A stretch of DNA of 64,000 nucleotides from Zobellia russellii (GCF_018728565.1 NZ_JACSOI010000001.1:558001-622000), one strand, 5' to 3'. Positions 9,159-18,643 are shown, counted from the stretch's first letter. Notes: generated by a model from the letters alone, not told the origin. Numbers and translations are program-made.

Positions 9159-10750
9159 GGGTTGTTGGTTTTAAAATTTTGAGTGTTGGACCAGTTGCTC
9201 CAATTCAGGTGCTGATCTCGGTAGCGAACGCGCCAATAGTACGTGGTGTTTGGTTCCAGTCTCTTGGAAGGCTCATCCGTTAAGTCATCTCCTTCCTGTC
9301 TGTTTTCAAGATAGTACCAATTTTCCGATTGTTTCCAACGGTCTAGGACTAGTTTTGAGAAATCAGGTTGCGTAGCTATTTGCCAATGTGCAGCCGCATG
9401 GTATGCCCCGTTAAAGGAACTGCTAAACTTTCCCGCTTTTAATGTAATTCCCTTAAAGGGGATGTTTTCTCCTTTTGGGGAAATGGCTTGTGGCGCATCG
9501 GGTTTGTGACTCTTTGCGTAAATGGTGATTTCGTCTGTCTTTTCATTGGATTTAAACTGGTTCTCGTTGCCCCTGCTTATTCGTTTTAAAGTGAATTTAG
9601 GATTGCCTTCGGTGGCGTCTACCTCTACCATCACAAATCCGTATTCGTCTTGGGTTACGGTAAATTCGTCATAATCGCGACCTTCAAACTCGCCCCAATT
9701 ATCAATAGCTCCACCGGCCGAAGCTACATTGACCCATAGGTGTTTATGGTCTTTGGATTGCCCCCTGGAATAGCCATGCGTATGACCAAAAAAATGAAGA
9801 CTGGGTTTGCCGGTTTCCGTGGTAAAATTTTCAAGGAGTTTAACAACTTTTCCTGTAGATTCTTCCTCTCCGGGTATCCACAATTCTGATTTATGCGGAT
9901 GGTGCAATTGTGCGAACACAAAGTCTATATCCGGATTGTTGGCCGTTTCTGCCAGGACCTCTTTCAACCAAGTATATTGTTGTTCTATGTCTCGGTAACC
10001 CTCATTAGAATTGAGACCTATGATGCGCGTATTTCCATAGTCTTTGTACCACCAATGCTCCGCATAAGCGGGAGTTCCGTTTTTGGGCAGACTGAAGTAT
10101 TTAAAATAATAGGCCGAATTCTTTTCATGGTTACCTAGCACTGGATAGACGGGAACCTCCGCAAACAGATTTTGTGCGGGGTCAAAAAAATCATCTTTCC
10201 ACTGGTCGTATTTAGTGCCGTTTTCTACTAGGTCTCCAGGAACCATTACTAAGGCTAAATTCTCCGGAAGCGCTTCACCGTATTCGGTTTTGAGGTAGGG
10301 AATGATACCTTCATTTACAATCTCAGAAAATTTATCCGGATTTTGATGGTCTTTTTGCATATCGCTCATGGCGAGCATATTAAACGATCGATTATCGCTC
10401 GAAAAAGGAGGTGTCTTAAACTGAAAAATATCAGAGATCACATTACCTGTACGTACGCGATAAAAATAGGTGGTAAACCTTTTCAGGTTTTCTATCTGGA
10501 CTTCGTGAATTCTAGAATGGGTAAAATTGATATCGTAAGCGATGCCTTTTGTCTTTTTGCCCAGTTTCTGGGTCGTGCCCCACTCAACAATGCTTTCTTC
10601 GCCGCTAGAGGTTTGCCATAGTACTTTAATGGAATTAGGGGTGGCATCCTGTAAGTATGGGTGTACCAATAGAGAAGGTTGGTCTTTTTGTCCGTTCACT
10701 AGTGAAAAAAGCATAAGGTTAAGCAGGAGTAAAAGGTGTTTGTTTTTCAT
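9155..10750 (-). CDS. Exported purple-acid-phosphatase-like metallophosphoesterase
   Basis: Signal peptide (to about NGQ21), then a fibronectin-like N-terminal domain of the purple acid phosphatase type (about 25-115), a metallophosphoesterase domain (about 125-360) and a C-terminal fibronectin-like domain (about 440-531, with YYWRVRYRD). Metal motifs are MSDMQ, PGDLVENG, GNHEKN, LHHPH and FGHTHG. It should remove phosphate from, or cleave, phosphoesters in the periplasm or at the surface. It starts 2 bases after the class III PLP enzyme and overlaps the next gene by 4 bases, so the three are translated as a tight unit. The substrate is not visible; the locus suggests organophosphonate or organophosphate esters. 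Confidence 0.82.
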   Translation of the reverse strand: MKNKHLLLLLNLMLFSLVNGQKDQPSLLVHPYLQDATPNSIKVLWQTSSGEESIVEWGTTQKLGKKTKGIAYDINFTHSRIHEVQIENLKRFTTYFYRVRTGNVISDIFQFKTPPFSSDNRSFNMLAMSDMQKDHQNPDKFSEIVNEGIIPYLKTEYGEALPENLALVMVPGDLVENGTKYDQWKDDFFDPAQNLFAEVPVYPVLGNHEKNSAYYFKYFSLPKNGTPAYAEHWWYKDYGNTRIIGLNSNEGYRDIEQQYTWLKEVLAETANNPDIDFVFAQLHHPHKSELWIPGEEESTGKVVKLLENFTTETGKPSLHFFGHTHGYSRGQSKDHKHLWVNVASAGGAIDNWGEFEGRDYDEFTVTQDEYGFVMVEVDATEGNPKFTLKRISRGNENQFKSNEKTDEITIYAKSHKPDAPQAISPKGENIPFKGITLKAGKFSSSFNGAYHAAAHWQIATQPDFSKLVLDRWKQSENWYYLENRQEGDDLTDEPSKRLEPNTTYYWRVRYRDQHLNWSNWSNTQNFKTNNP

Positions 10751-10752
10751 TT

Positions 10753-12120
10753 TCAGTTGGTTTCAAGGTTTAACGAAGTAAGGGAATTATCTAGAATTTT
10801 CACCGCTTCTTTTAACGAATCCTCAGAAATGGTGAGTGCCGGTGCAAGTTGGAGAACATTGCCAGCGGAGACCTTAAAGCTAAGTCCGTTTTTTAAGCAC
10901 TCGTACATTACTTTTTCGGCTTCGTCAATTGCTTTTTCTTTAGTTTTTTGGTCTTTTACCAGTTCAATTCCCCATAAAAGCCCTAGACCTCTAATATCAC
11001 CTATAATTGAATGCTTTTGTTTTAGGCGATTCATTTCTTGGTGCATGATTCGCTCAAGATTTTTGATTTTATCCAGGCGAAGTTCCTCTTCAATAATTTC
11101 TAGGGTAGTCAATGCGGCTATAGCTCCAAGCGGACTCTTTTCATGGGTGTAGTGACCCAAGGAAATATCACTGAAATTATTATAGGAATCACGTGTAACG
11201 ATAGCTGCCTGTGGAAAAATTCCACCTCCCAATCCTTTTCCCAAACAAAGGATATCCGGTTCTATATCATAATGTTCAAAAGCGAACATTTTTCCGGTAC
11301 GGCCCATGGCTATAGGAATTTCATCTAAAATCAAGAGTACGCCATAGGTATCACAAAGTTTCCGGGCTTCTTTCCAAAAGGTTTTTGAGGGAAGTTGTAC
11401 ATCCGTATTTCTTACGGTCTCTGCCAAAAAGGCGCCAATATCTCCTTCTTTTGCGAATACATATTCTAAATACTCCAGACATTTAGATTCGTTGCCTTCG
11501 TAAATGCCGCGGTAGGTGACAGGCGGCGGAATGCGTTCTACTCCCGGCATCATGGGTCCCATGTATTCTCTAAAAACAGATTCACCACCTACACTTATAG
11601 CATCTAATGAGGCGCCGTGAAAAGAACCCCAAAATGAAACTACCTTGAATTTACCAGTGACCGCCCGTGCCAGTTTAAGGGCGATGCCAATGGCGGCGCT
11701 ACCATTGGGGGTCATAAGTGTTCGGTTTAAATCTGATGGTAAGAGAGAGGCCAGTTTCTCGGCAAAATTAATGGCTGCTTCGTTGGTGTACCGCCGGGTA
11801 GAAAAGGTAAGCGATTGTAATTGCTCGGTAAGGCGCTGTACCAATATTGGATGCGAAAAACCCAATTGATGCACATTATTGCCATGAAAATCAAGATACT
11901 TTTTACCGGATAGATTTTCGATATAAGGTCCCTCACAGTTTTTAAGTACGTCTAGACAGGGAGAGGATAGGGCTTGATGAAAAAAATAACGGGCATCTTT
12001 TTCAAGAAGGGCCCTTGTGCTTTCATCTACTTCATGGTCTAGCCAAGCTTGTCTGGCGGGGGTGTAGTTAATATCGCCCTCAGTTCTTTTGTAAGGTTTT
12101 ATTTTTTTATTCGGATGCAT
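10753..12120 (-). CDS. Class III PLP enzyme, probable PbfA-like hydroxy-AEP ammonia-lyase
   Basis: Fold-type I, class III aminotransferase-family enzyme of 455 residues. The PLP lysine is in LCLGKGLGGG (Lys295 from this start), with the Asp in LLILDEIP (about 266) and the phosphate-binding NGSAAIG. In marine phosphonate clusters a class III enzyme of this size, PbfA, removes ammonia from (R)-1-hydroxy-2-aminoethylphosphonate to give phosphonoacetaldehyde. The HGNNVHQLGFSHP stretch and the second operon with a phosphonatase support that role, but a true transaminase on aminoethylphosphonate is the alternative. It is not PhnW, which is class V and shorter. I prefer the ATG at 12120 because it overlaps the stop of a 38-codon ORF by 14 bases; a GTG at 12168 would add 16 residues. 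No signal peptide; cytoplasmic, unlike its operon neighbours. Confidence 0.75.
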   Translation of the reverse strand: MHPNKKIKPYKRTEGDINYTPARQAWLDHEVDESTRALLEKDARYFFHQALSSPCLDVLKNCEGPYIENLSGKKYLDFHGNNVHQLGFSHPILVQRLTEQLQSLTFSTRRYTNEAAINFAEKLASLLPSDLNRTLMTPNGSAAIGIALKLARAVTGKFKVVSFWGSFHGASLDAISVGGESVFREYMGPMMPGVERIPPPVTYRGIYEGNESKCLEYLEYVFAKEGDIGAFLAETVRNTDVQLPSKTFWKEARKLCDTYGVLLILDEIPIAMGRTGKMFAFEHYDIEPDILCLGKGLGGGIFPQAAIVTRDSYNNFSDISLGHYTHEKSPLGAIAALTTLEIIEEELRLDKIKNLERIMHQEMNRLKQKHSIIGDIRGLGLLWGIELVKDQKTKEKAIDEAEKVMYECLKNGLSFKVSAGNVLQLAPALTISEDSLKEAVKILDNSLTSLNLETN

Positions 12121-12223
12121 AAAGACTTTGTTCCCAAGAGTAGGGTTTGGTACTATTTTGCCGGGCACAAACTGTAGTGCCCAGCGAAAACAGCGTTATA
12201 AAACAGAAATTGAGAAAATTCAT
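12107..12223 (-). CDS. Possible small exported peptide, 38 residues
   Basis: Short ORF whose ATG directly follows the stop codon of the upstream hydrolase gene (TAG then ATG) and whose TAA overlaps the ATG of the PLP enzyme by 14 bases. The N-terminus MNFLNFCFITLFSLGTTVCA is a textbook signal-peptide-like stretch (hydrophobic core, small residues before the end), followed by an 18-residue polar tail beginning RQNSTKPYSWEQ. It may be a secreted or periplasmic peptide, a translational coupling device, or the remnant of a longer exported gene. It is not in the frame of either neighbour. Evidence is positional and compositional only; no family recognised. Confidence 0.4.
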   Translation of the reverse strand: MNFLNFCFITLFSLGTTVCARQNSTKPYSWEQSLYASE

Positions 12224-13870
12224 CTAATCGGCTATCAATAAAGGATGAGTTAAAATTTGTTTAACCATTTCCCCTTCCTTTACGAAAACATCTAGCCAAC
12301 CATCGCCCCCACCGTTGAACCAAAGAACTTTGAGGGTGTGAAGACCGGGTTTTAAAGTTATTGCCCCATCTTTTGTCCTTACCCCATGGTCGCCATCGTT
12401 GTCTACAACGAGTTCGTTATCTAGAAAGAGTTGACTACCGTCATCCGAACGAACATAGAACCTAAAACTTTTTTCTTGATCTACCCTTATTTGGGTAGTG
12501 AACCGTACCACGGTATTGGATCTTATCTTATCCTTTATTTCATCGGAAGTAATTTCAAAAATATTTCCGGATAGATTCGGTTTTTTTGAACCTAGGGGCG
12601 GAAGAAAAGAAAGTTGGTCTTCGTAGAAAATCTTGTATTTTACTGGTTTTTTAAGATTTTTTGGGCGAATTCTAAAATAGGCTTCTGCTACCGGACTGCT
12701 AATTTTTTCATTAGTGAACATCGCACTTTTAACCACCGTATTTTGGGTTAGTGAGATGACCTTTTCATAAGCGTTGGAAGTTTTTGTTGGTAATGAACCA
12801 TCTAAGGTATATCGGATTACTCCTTTTGCATTCGGGTTTTCGATTTTTAAGGAAGTTATTTCCGCGAAGAGTCCACCTGCTTTTTTATAACCATCCGCTT
12901 TTGGGGAGATTAGAGGCTCCTTCAACTGCTCAAGAAGCATATAGTCATCTTCAATTTTATAACCTTCAAAAGCCGAGAGTACAGGTTTTCCGATCCAGGC
13001 ATATGGGATTTTTAGACCTAGAGCAAAAGCTACCGTAGCTGCGTTGTCATACTGATAGACAGGGTGGATAATTTTATGGTTTTTCTTGACTCCCTTTCCC
13101 CAAACGATAAAGGGAATTTCAATTTCTTGAAGTGATTCGCCACCATGCCCTTTGCCTAAACCACCATGATCGGCACTAACGATTACCAGTGTTTTGTCCG
13201 CAATACCGGCTGTTTTAATTGCGTCCATAACTTCTTTAAGAAGTTTATCTGATTTCTCTACAGATTCGTAATAATGTGGGGTGCCATGGCCGTACTCGTG
13301 ACCGGCGTGATCTACATGGTCAAAATGTATAAAAGTGAGTTTTTGTTTTTTGGTTTTAATGTAAGAACTGGCCAAAACTGCGGTTTCATCTTCCGTTTCC
13401 GGACTTGTGTCATAATCAACTGCACTTTTCTCGAACAGTCTTCCGAAACCTCCCCAGTGATAAATGGCACCTATTTCGGAGGAGGCTATTTGATCATGGG
13501 TCAATTGAAAAATAGTGGGGAATATGAATTCCTCACTTTGTGTAACCGCGGGAAGCGTAAAATTATCGCGTTCCCAAGCATTGGACGTTATACCATGTTG
13601 CTCGGGTCCGGCTCCCATAATCATTGAAGCCCAATTGGTACTTGAACTGGTAGGGAGAACCGCTCTTGCATGCAAGGAATAGGCACCTTCTTGCATTAAT
13701 TTGTCAAAAGTAGGGGTAACTGCATTTTGCAGTCCATCCGGGCTTAGTCCGTCAAAACCTATCACCACTACGTGTTCAATGTCTAAAGTAGGTATTTCTT
13801 GACCATTAATGCTTTTGGACCATATTCCGCAGAGCGCCAGCATAGGTATAAGTAACTTAATTGGTTTCAT
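12224..13870 (-). CDS. Exported alkaline-phosphatase-superfamily hydrolase with PA14-like tail
   Basis: Signal peptide (cleavage near INGQ24), an alkaline-phosphatase-superfamily catalytic domain (about 30-305), a chitobiase/FN3-like linker (about 335-395, with YTLDGSLPT) and a PA14-like domain (about 405-535, with FYVRSDDGSQLFLDN and DGWLDVFVKEG). Metal and nucleophile residues are visible in VIGFDG (Asp40), LPTSSSTNWAS (Thr/Ser about 74-78), FDHVDHAGHEYGH, SADHGG (Asp234, His235) and GHGG (His242). The PA14-like part suggests binding of a glycan or surface. It follows SusD by 77 bases that hold a long hairpin. Superfamily relatives cleave phosphate or phosphonate esters, and phosphonoacetate hydrolase shares the fold; the real substrate is unknown. 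Confidence 0.82.
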   Translation of the reverse strand: MKPIKLLIPMLALCGIWSKSINGQEIPTLDIEHVVVIGFDGLSPDGLQNAVTPTFDKLMQEGAYSLHARAVLPTSSSTNWASMIMGAGPEQHGITSNAWERDNFTLPAVTQSEEFIFPTIFQLTHDQIASSEIGAIYHWGGFGRLFEKSAVDYDTSPETEDETAVLASSYIKTKKQKLTFIHFDHVDHAGHEYGHGTPHYYESVEKSDKLLKEVMDAIKTAGIADKTLVIVSADHGGLGKGHGGESLQEIEIPFIVWGKGVKKNHKIIHPVYQYDNAATVAFALGLKIPYAWIGKPVLSAFEGYKIEDDYMLLEQLKEPLISPKADGYKKAGGLFAEITSLKIENPNAKGVIRYTLDGSLPTKTSNAYEKVISLTQNTVVKSAMFTNEKISSPVAEAYFRIRPKNLKKPVKYKIFYEDQLSFLPPLGSKKPNLSGNIFEITSDEIKDKIRSNTVVRFTTQIRVDQEKSFRFYVRSDDGSQLFLDNELVVDNDGDHGVRTKDGAITLKPGLHTLKVLWFNGGGDGWLDVFVKEGEMVKQILTHPLLIAD

Positions 13871-13891
13871 AATTTGAAAAATTAATTATAA

Positions 13892-13932
13892 CAATGCTTT
13901 TGCCTTGGTTGTTACGTTGGGCAAAAGCATTG
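13892..13932 (-). other. Intercistronic hairpin between susD and the next gene
   Basis: Perfect 13-base stem (CAATGCTTTTGCC facing GGCAAAAGCATTG) with a 15-base loop in the 77-base gap after the SusD gene. On the minus strand it is followed by TTATAATTAATTTTTC, not a clean T run, so it is more likely a transcript-stabilising or attenuating hairpin than a full terminator. Confidence 0.7.
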
Positions 13933-13947
13933 CTGTTTATAAGAAGG

Positions 13948-15393
13948 TTAGTACCTTGTTCCGGTCTCCCACCATCCCTTAGAGTTTATATTATCCCCAC
14001 CAATTGCTTCTACTGCAGCTTTATAGTTTATTTTGTTCAACGTTTGTTCAGAAGAAGGGTATAGGAATCTAACCGGGTAAAGACCTTGGTTTTCGTTGTC
14101 CGGTCCGGCTTCAAGTGCAGGAAGGCCTGTTCTCCTATAATCAAACCAACCTTGGTAATCTACATTCCAGAGTGCTAGTGTTTTTTGGGTCATTAGCAAT
14201 TCAATGCTCCCGTCGTAAGCTACGGATGGCTGTGCTAAGTAAGCATCAATAACCGCATCGTCCGTTACGCCCCAATACCTCATGCTTTGGCGAATTCCTT
14301 CATTGTAAAAAGTTTCGGCATCACCGGAAATAAATCCTCTTTCTGCAGCTTCCGCCAAAATAAAGTTCACCTCGGAGCTTTTTATAATATAGGCCTCAGC
14401 CTCAGTTCTGGAAAAATAGAACAATTCAACATCTAAACGGCTAGGGCTGTTGGCATCGTCATACGCTCTAGCGTTATCTTGGTTTAAGCCAATAGGGATG
14501 CCCACATATGCTCCATCGCTATTGCGGTCAAACCAAATATCCAATCTAGGGTCGTTGAAACGGGTAAGGTATTCAAGTCCGGTAGTACACAAGCTTTTCT
14601 CGTCAAAACCACCTATACGGCCTGTACTTTCCGGCCAAGAATCCGTATTTGAAGTTCCGCTGAAAGTTAAGGTAGCATTGTCATCATTGGTCATGATATA
14701 GTTACCCGCACTAACAATAGCTTGCATTTGGGCCGATACGTCTCTTTGTTTTGAGATTCGCAACAAGTAACGTAAGCGAAGGGAATTTGCTAGTTTTCTC
14801 CATTTTGCAGCATCACCATCAAAAATAGCATCTCCGGTTGAGCCTGTAATGGCTTCACCTAAGGCCAAAGCGGCATCGGCATCAACTAAATCTTGAAGAA
14901 CGCCATTGTAAACTGTTTCTTGATCATCGTATTTTGGGGTAAAAACCGCATCTGTTTTTCCGGTAATAGCTTCCGTGTAAGGAACGTTAGCATAAAGATC
15001 CGTTAAATTGGCATAACAAAGGGCTCTTAAGGTTAGGGCAATGCCTTCATAAGTGCTGTTCTTTGTTTCCTCTGCTCTAGAGATTTCTAGAATATCCGTT
15101 ACTTCCGGTAAAATTTCATAGAAAAAATTCCAAAGTCCTTGATCTCCCCATTCAAATTGACCAAAACCAGGAAAATTGTTCTTTGCCATTAGCTGGGTAA
15201 GGGTATTTCCGTCCGAATATCCTTCTGATGTTAAAGTACGGGCAATTTCAGAAGTTGCCGTTGCGGTAAGTAGATTGGCACTTACCATTTCCGGAGCATT
15301 AGGGTTGGTATTGGTTTCTTCAAAATCTTCGGTACAGCCCGTTAAGCTTAAGCCGGCTAGAAAAATTATGGTAAATATTTTTGATGTTTTCAT
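13948..15393 (-). CDS. SusD/RagB-like outer membrane substrate-binding lipoprotein
   Basis: Surface lipoprotein that captures a ligand and forms the lid of the SusC channel. The signal ends in the lipobox LTGC (Cys20), and the mature start TEDFEETNTNPN is typical of the SusD-like/RagB group. Length is 481 residues, with helical TPR-like repeats in the first half and the C-terminal NKINYKAAVEAIGGDN segment seen in the family. It starts 31 bases after the SusC gene. In contrast to ordinary polysaccharide utilization loci, no glycoside hydrolase or lyase follows; the next genes are phosphoester hydrolases and a PLP enzyme. The ligand therefore is inferred to be a phosphonate- or phosphate-bearing molecule. 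Confidence 0.93.
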   Translation of the reverse strand: MKTSKIFTIIFLAGLSLTGCTEDFEETNTNPNAPEMVSANLLTATATSEIARTLTSEGYSDGNTLTQLMAKNNFPGFGQFEWGDQGLWNFFYEILPEVTDILEISRAEETKNSTYEGIALTLRALCYANLTDLYANVPYTEAITGKTDAVFTPKYDDQETVYNGVLQDLVDADAALALGEAITGSTGDAIFDGDAAKWRKLANSLRLRYLLRISKQRDVSAQMQAIVSAGNYIMTNDDNATLTFSGTSNTDSWPESTGRIGGFDEKSLCTTGLEYLTRFNDPRLDIWFDRNSDGAYVGIPIGLNQDNARAYDDANSPSRLDVELFYFSRTEAEAYIIKSSEVNFILAEAAERGFISGDAETFYNEGIRQSMRYWGVTDDAVIDAYLAQPSVAYDGSIELLMTQKTLALWNVDYQGWFDYRRTGLPALEAGPDNENQGLYPVRFLYPSSEQTLNKINYKAAVEAIGGDNINSKGWWETGTRY

Positions 15394-15424
15394 CTTGAAT
15401 ATATATTGTATTGATTAATTCTAT

Positions 15425-18400
15425 TTAGAATTCTATGTTTATATTAACTCCATAGCTTCTTGTGCTTGGCAGGGCCATATCCTCTACACCGGGAACCACC
15501 GTTCCGCCTGAGAATGATATAGTTTCAGGGTCTACATGGGGATTTTCTGTCCATAAAGCCAGGTTACGTCCAACAAGAGAAATACTGGCGGAAGCAATTG
15601 GGGTTTGGGAGAACATCTTTTTAGGGAAGTTGTAACCGAATTTTACTTCTCTAAGTTTTACATAACTGGCATCGTACATTGTGGTTTCCTCATTGCTTCG
15701 GTTGTACACGGTAGAGTAGTACCCGGATGCAGGAACATTTATGGTGTTCTCTTCATATACTGGGTTTTCTGCAGTTCCGGTATTTATTACTCCTTCGGCA
15801 ACAATACCCGTTTCACGCCCTTCCGTAGTAAAATCCAAAAGGCCTGTGGTACCGCCAATGGAAACTGTTCTTGAATGGTAAACACCACCTTGTCTCCAAT
15901 CAAAAAGAACGCCCAGGTTTAGGTTTTTGTAACGGAAACTATTTTGAAGGCCCACCATAAAATCAGGGTTGTAGTTACCCAAGTTTCTAAGTTCATTGTC
16001 TCGTGAAGGTAGACCGGTATCTTGGTTGATAATCCATTTTCCAAAATGAGGACTGTTGGGATCCGTTACTTCTACGAAGCCCGTACCGTATAAATCTCCC
16101 ATTCTCTTACCTACCTCGGCACCTACAATAAGGTAGTTTTCCTTTATCCGATAAAAAGGGAGTTCTTCTGCTAGTGCTATAATTTTACCTCTATTGGTAG
16201 TGAAGTTGAGGTTGGTGTTCCAAGTGAAATTCTCAGACTTTATAGGTGTTGCGTTCAAAGTAATTTCTAGACCTTCATTTCTAACTTTACCAGCGTTGAT
16301 AACCGTTTGGTTATAACCAGAAGTATTGGAAACTGGTAGCGAAATAATTTGGTTCTTGGTTTCCGATCTGTATAAAGCCACGTCCAGCCCTAAACGGTTA
16401 TTAAGCAACCTTAAGTCCGCTCCAACCTCAAAAGAATTGGTTCTTTCTGGTTTTAAGTCCGGTAGTTTTAATTCGGAAGGCGAATTAACTCTTGAAAAAC
16501 CGTTAAATGTGGTTCCAAAGCCGTAAGTAGATAATAAGTTGTACGGGTCAGTATCGTTACCTACACTTGCCCAACCTGCTCTTAATTTTGCAAAAGTTAT
16601 GGTTTTAGGAAGCGTGAACATATCCGATAGAATTAAACTAAGTCCCGCAGAAGGATAAAAATAACTGCTGTTCTCTAAAGGAAGGGTAGAAGACCAATCG
16701 TTTCTTCCGGTAACATCTAGGAACAAATAGTCTTTGAAACCAAAATTTGCAAAGGCGTACAGACTGTTAATTTCCTTTTTTTCATCATAATCGCTAGACG
16801 TTAGAGGTTCTGCCGCATTCCCGAAATTGTATATGCCGGGAATTGAAAGTGAGTTGGCACTTACTCTTTGGTATCTGTTTTTAACAATACGGCTATTGCC
16901 CCCAAAAGAAAGGCCAAAATCAAAGTCATCATTGAACGTAGTGTTGTAGCCGAGAAGAAAATCTGTGTTCTGCTCAAAAGCATAAATATTATCCTCTCTA
17001 TACTGGCCCTTTGGGAACCGCTGCGTAGAATAAGCTCTTTTACGCATATTTAGTTCGTTGGCATAATCAAAACCGGTTCTGAACATGAAATCTAGACCTT
17101 TGGCCAGTTTAATGTCTGCACGCATATTGGTAATAATACGGTCCTTATCAAGACTGTTCGTGTTTTCGTAAACATTAAAGAAAGGGTTGTCATGGTAGTT
17201 GTAATTGTAATTGTACTGTTGTACGCCCTCTAAACCTGGTTGCCAGTAATCGCGTAGCGAGTCCATATTAACATGTTGTCCGAACCAAATCCATAAGTAC
17301 ATAATGTTTTCCGTACCATACGAGTTTACAGGGCGGTTGCCTGAGTTACTGTTTACATAGTTCATAGAACCGGAGACTTTAAGCCAATCTGCAAGTTGGT
17401 ACGATCCGTTAAGTGCATATGAACGTCTATTGTAATCCGTATTGGGTACGATGCCCTCGCTTTGTAAATCGGTAAAAGAGAGTCTAAAGTTTCCTTTATC
17501 GTTTCCACCGGTTAGCGCAATGTTGTTACTAATAGTATGTCCGGTTTCAAAAAAACTTTTAATGTTTCCAGGCCTTGATAAAAACGGAGTAGCGATAATT
17601 TCATCGGCAAAAGTACCGTCTGCATTTCTTGGTCGTACATGAACATCACCCGCACGCAAACCGCTGGTTGTTGGGCTGTCATGCTGTGCAATCAATTGGC
17701 CGTTTAAAGCAGGACCCCAACTTTCGTCAACATGATCGTTTACACCTCCTGTTATGGAACGGTTTTGACCACCATCGGCAAAAGCGAACTGACCGTTTGA
17801 TCCTTGACCGTATTCATATTGATATTCTGGAAATGTTAGTATAGACTCAAATGTGGTGTTGTTGGTGTAAGAAACACCTATGCCCTTGTTGTTCTTTCCT
17901 GATTTTGTAGTTATCAATATAACCCCGTTAGCACCTCTTGAGCCATAAAGGGCGGTGGCACTTGGCCCCTTTAGCACGTTCATGGTCTCTATATCGTCCG
18001 GGTTAATGTCTTGGGCACCGTTGCCGTAGTCTACTTCCATGTTACCTTCGTTAGACCGGCTACTTACACTGTTGTTGATAGGAATACCGTCAACTACGAA
18101 AAGCGGTGAATTCGCGTTTGGACTTGGGTTTAACGAACTTTCCCCACGAATAATGATTTGTGAGGATGAACCTGCTCCAGAATTACCTCCGGTTACCTGA
18201 ACACCGGCTAGTTTACCCGCTAAGGAGTTTACCACGTTGGTTTCTTTTGCTTTTGAAATGTCTTCTCCCGAGACTTTTTGAACAGCATACGCTAATTTCT
18301 TAGCTTCTCTTTTAATACCCAAAGCAGTTACCACAACCTCGCCTAATTGTTCTGAGTTAGGTTGCAAAACGATGGTTGCTGTTGTTTTTCCCGTTGTGTT

Positions 18401-18643
18401 GAGTTCCGAGGGTATATACCCCAAATAGGATACTACCAGAATTTCATTTCCTTGTGGTAATTCTATGCTAAAATTACCGTCAAAATCTGTGGCTACCCCG
18501 GTTGTACTTCCTTTAATAACTAAAGAAGCACCGGGTAATGGCACTTGGTTTTCATCTAGTACCGTTCCCGTAAAAGTGGTCTGTGCACGGGCGGCCAAAC
18601 TGACCATTAAAGTGAATAAGGCTAAAAGAACTGTTCTTTTCAT
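15425..18643 (-). CDS. SusC/RagA-type TonB-dependent outer membrane transporter
   Basis: TonB-linked outer membrane channel of 1072 residues. Order: signal peptide ending RAQ (about 21), carboxypeptidase-regulatory-like domain (about 22-105), plug domain (about 110-245) with the SusC signature ATALYGSRGANGVILITTKSG split over its end, then the 22-strand barrel with a terminal aromatic-ended strand (SYGVNINIEF). It imports the ligand captured by the adjacent SusD using TonB energy. It is the first gene of a roughly 10.6 kb leftward operon. An operator-like sequence lies 2 bases upstream of its start codon and another about 135 bases upstream, both shared with the permease operon at 22693. Confidence 0.95.
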   Translation of the reverse strand: MKRTVLLALFTLMVSLAARAQTTFTGTVLDENQVPLPGASLVIKGSTTGVATDFDGNFSIELPQGNEILVVSYLGYIPSELNTTGKTTATIVLQPNSEQLGEVVVTALGIKREAKKLAYAVQKVSGEDISKAKETNVVNSLAGKLAGVQVTGGNSGAGSSSQIIIRGESSLNPSPNANSPLFVVDGIPINNSVSSRSNEGNMEVDYGNGAQDINPDDIETMNVLKGPSATALYGSRGANGVILITTKSGKNNKGIGVSYTNNTTFESILTFPEYQYEYGQGSNGQFAFADGGQNRSITGGVNDHVDESWGPALNGQLIAQHDSPTTSGLRAGDVHVRPRNADGTFADEIIATPFLSRPGNIKSFFETGHTISNNIALTGGNDKGNFRLSFTDLQSEGIVPNTDYNRRSYALNGSYQLADWLKVSGSMNYVNSNSGNRPVNSYGTENIMYLWIWFGQHVNMDSLRDYWQPGLEGVQQYNYNYNYHDNPFFNVYENTNSLDKDRIITNMRADIKLAKGLDFMFRTGFDYANELNMRKRAYSTQRFPKGQYREDNIYAFEQNTDFLLGYNTTFNDDFDFGLSFGGNSRIVKNRYQRVSANSLSIPGIYNFGNAAEPLTSSDYDEKKEINSLYAFANFGFKDYLFLDVTGRNDWSSTLPLENSSYFYPSAGLSLILSDMFTLPKTITFAKLRAGWASVGNDTDPYNLLSTYGFGTTFNGFSRVNSPSELKLPDLKPERTNSFEVGADLRLLNNRLGLDVALYRSETKNQIISLPVSNTSGYNQTVINAGKVRNEGLEITLNATPIKSENFTWNTNLNFTTNRGKIIALAEELPFYRIKENYLIVGAEVGKRMGDLYGTGFVEVTDPNSPHFGKWIINQDTGLPSRDNELRNLGNYNPDFMVGLQNSFRYKNLNLGVLFDWRQGGVYHSRTVSIGGTTGLLDFTTEGRETGIVAEGVINTGTAENPVYEENTINVPASGYYSTVYNRSNEETTMYDASYVKLREVKFGYNFPKKMFSQTPIASASISLVGRNLALWTENPHVDPETISFSGGTVVPGVEDMALPSTRSYGVNINIEF

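Noticed and set aside
13948-18643. SusCD pair as part of an ordinary polysaccharide utilization locus
   Set aside because: No glycoside hydrolase, lyase or sulfatase follows in the operon; all linked exported enzymes are phosphoester hydrolases. The GH1 gene belongs to a separate operon beyond a terminator.
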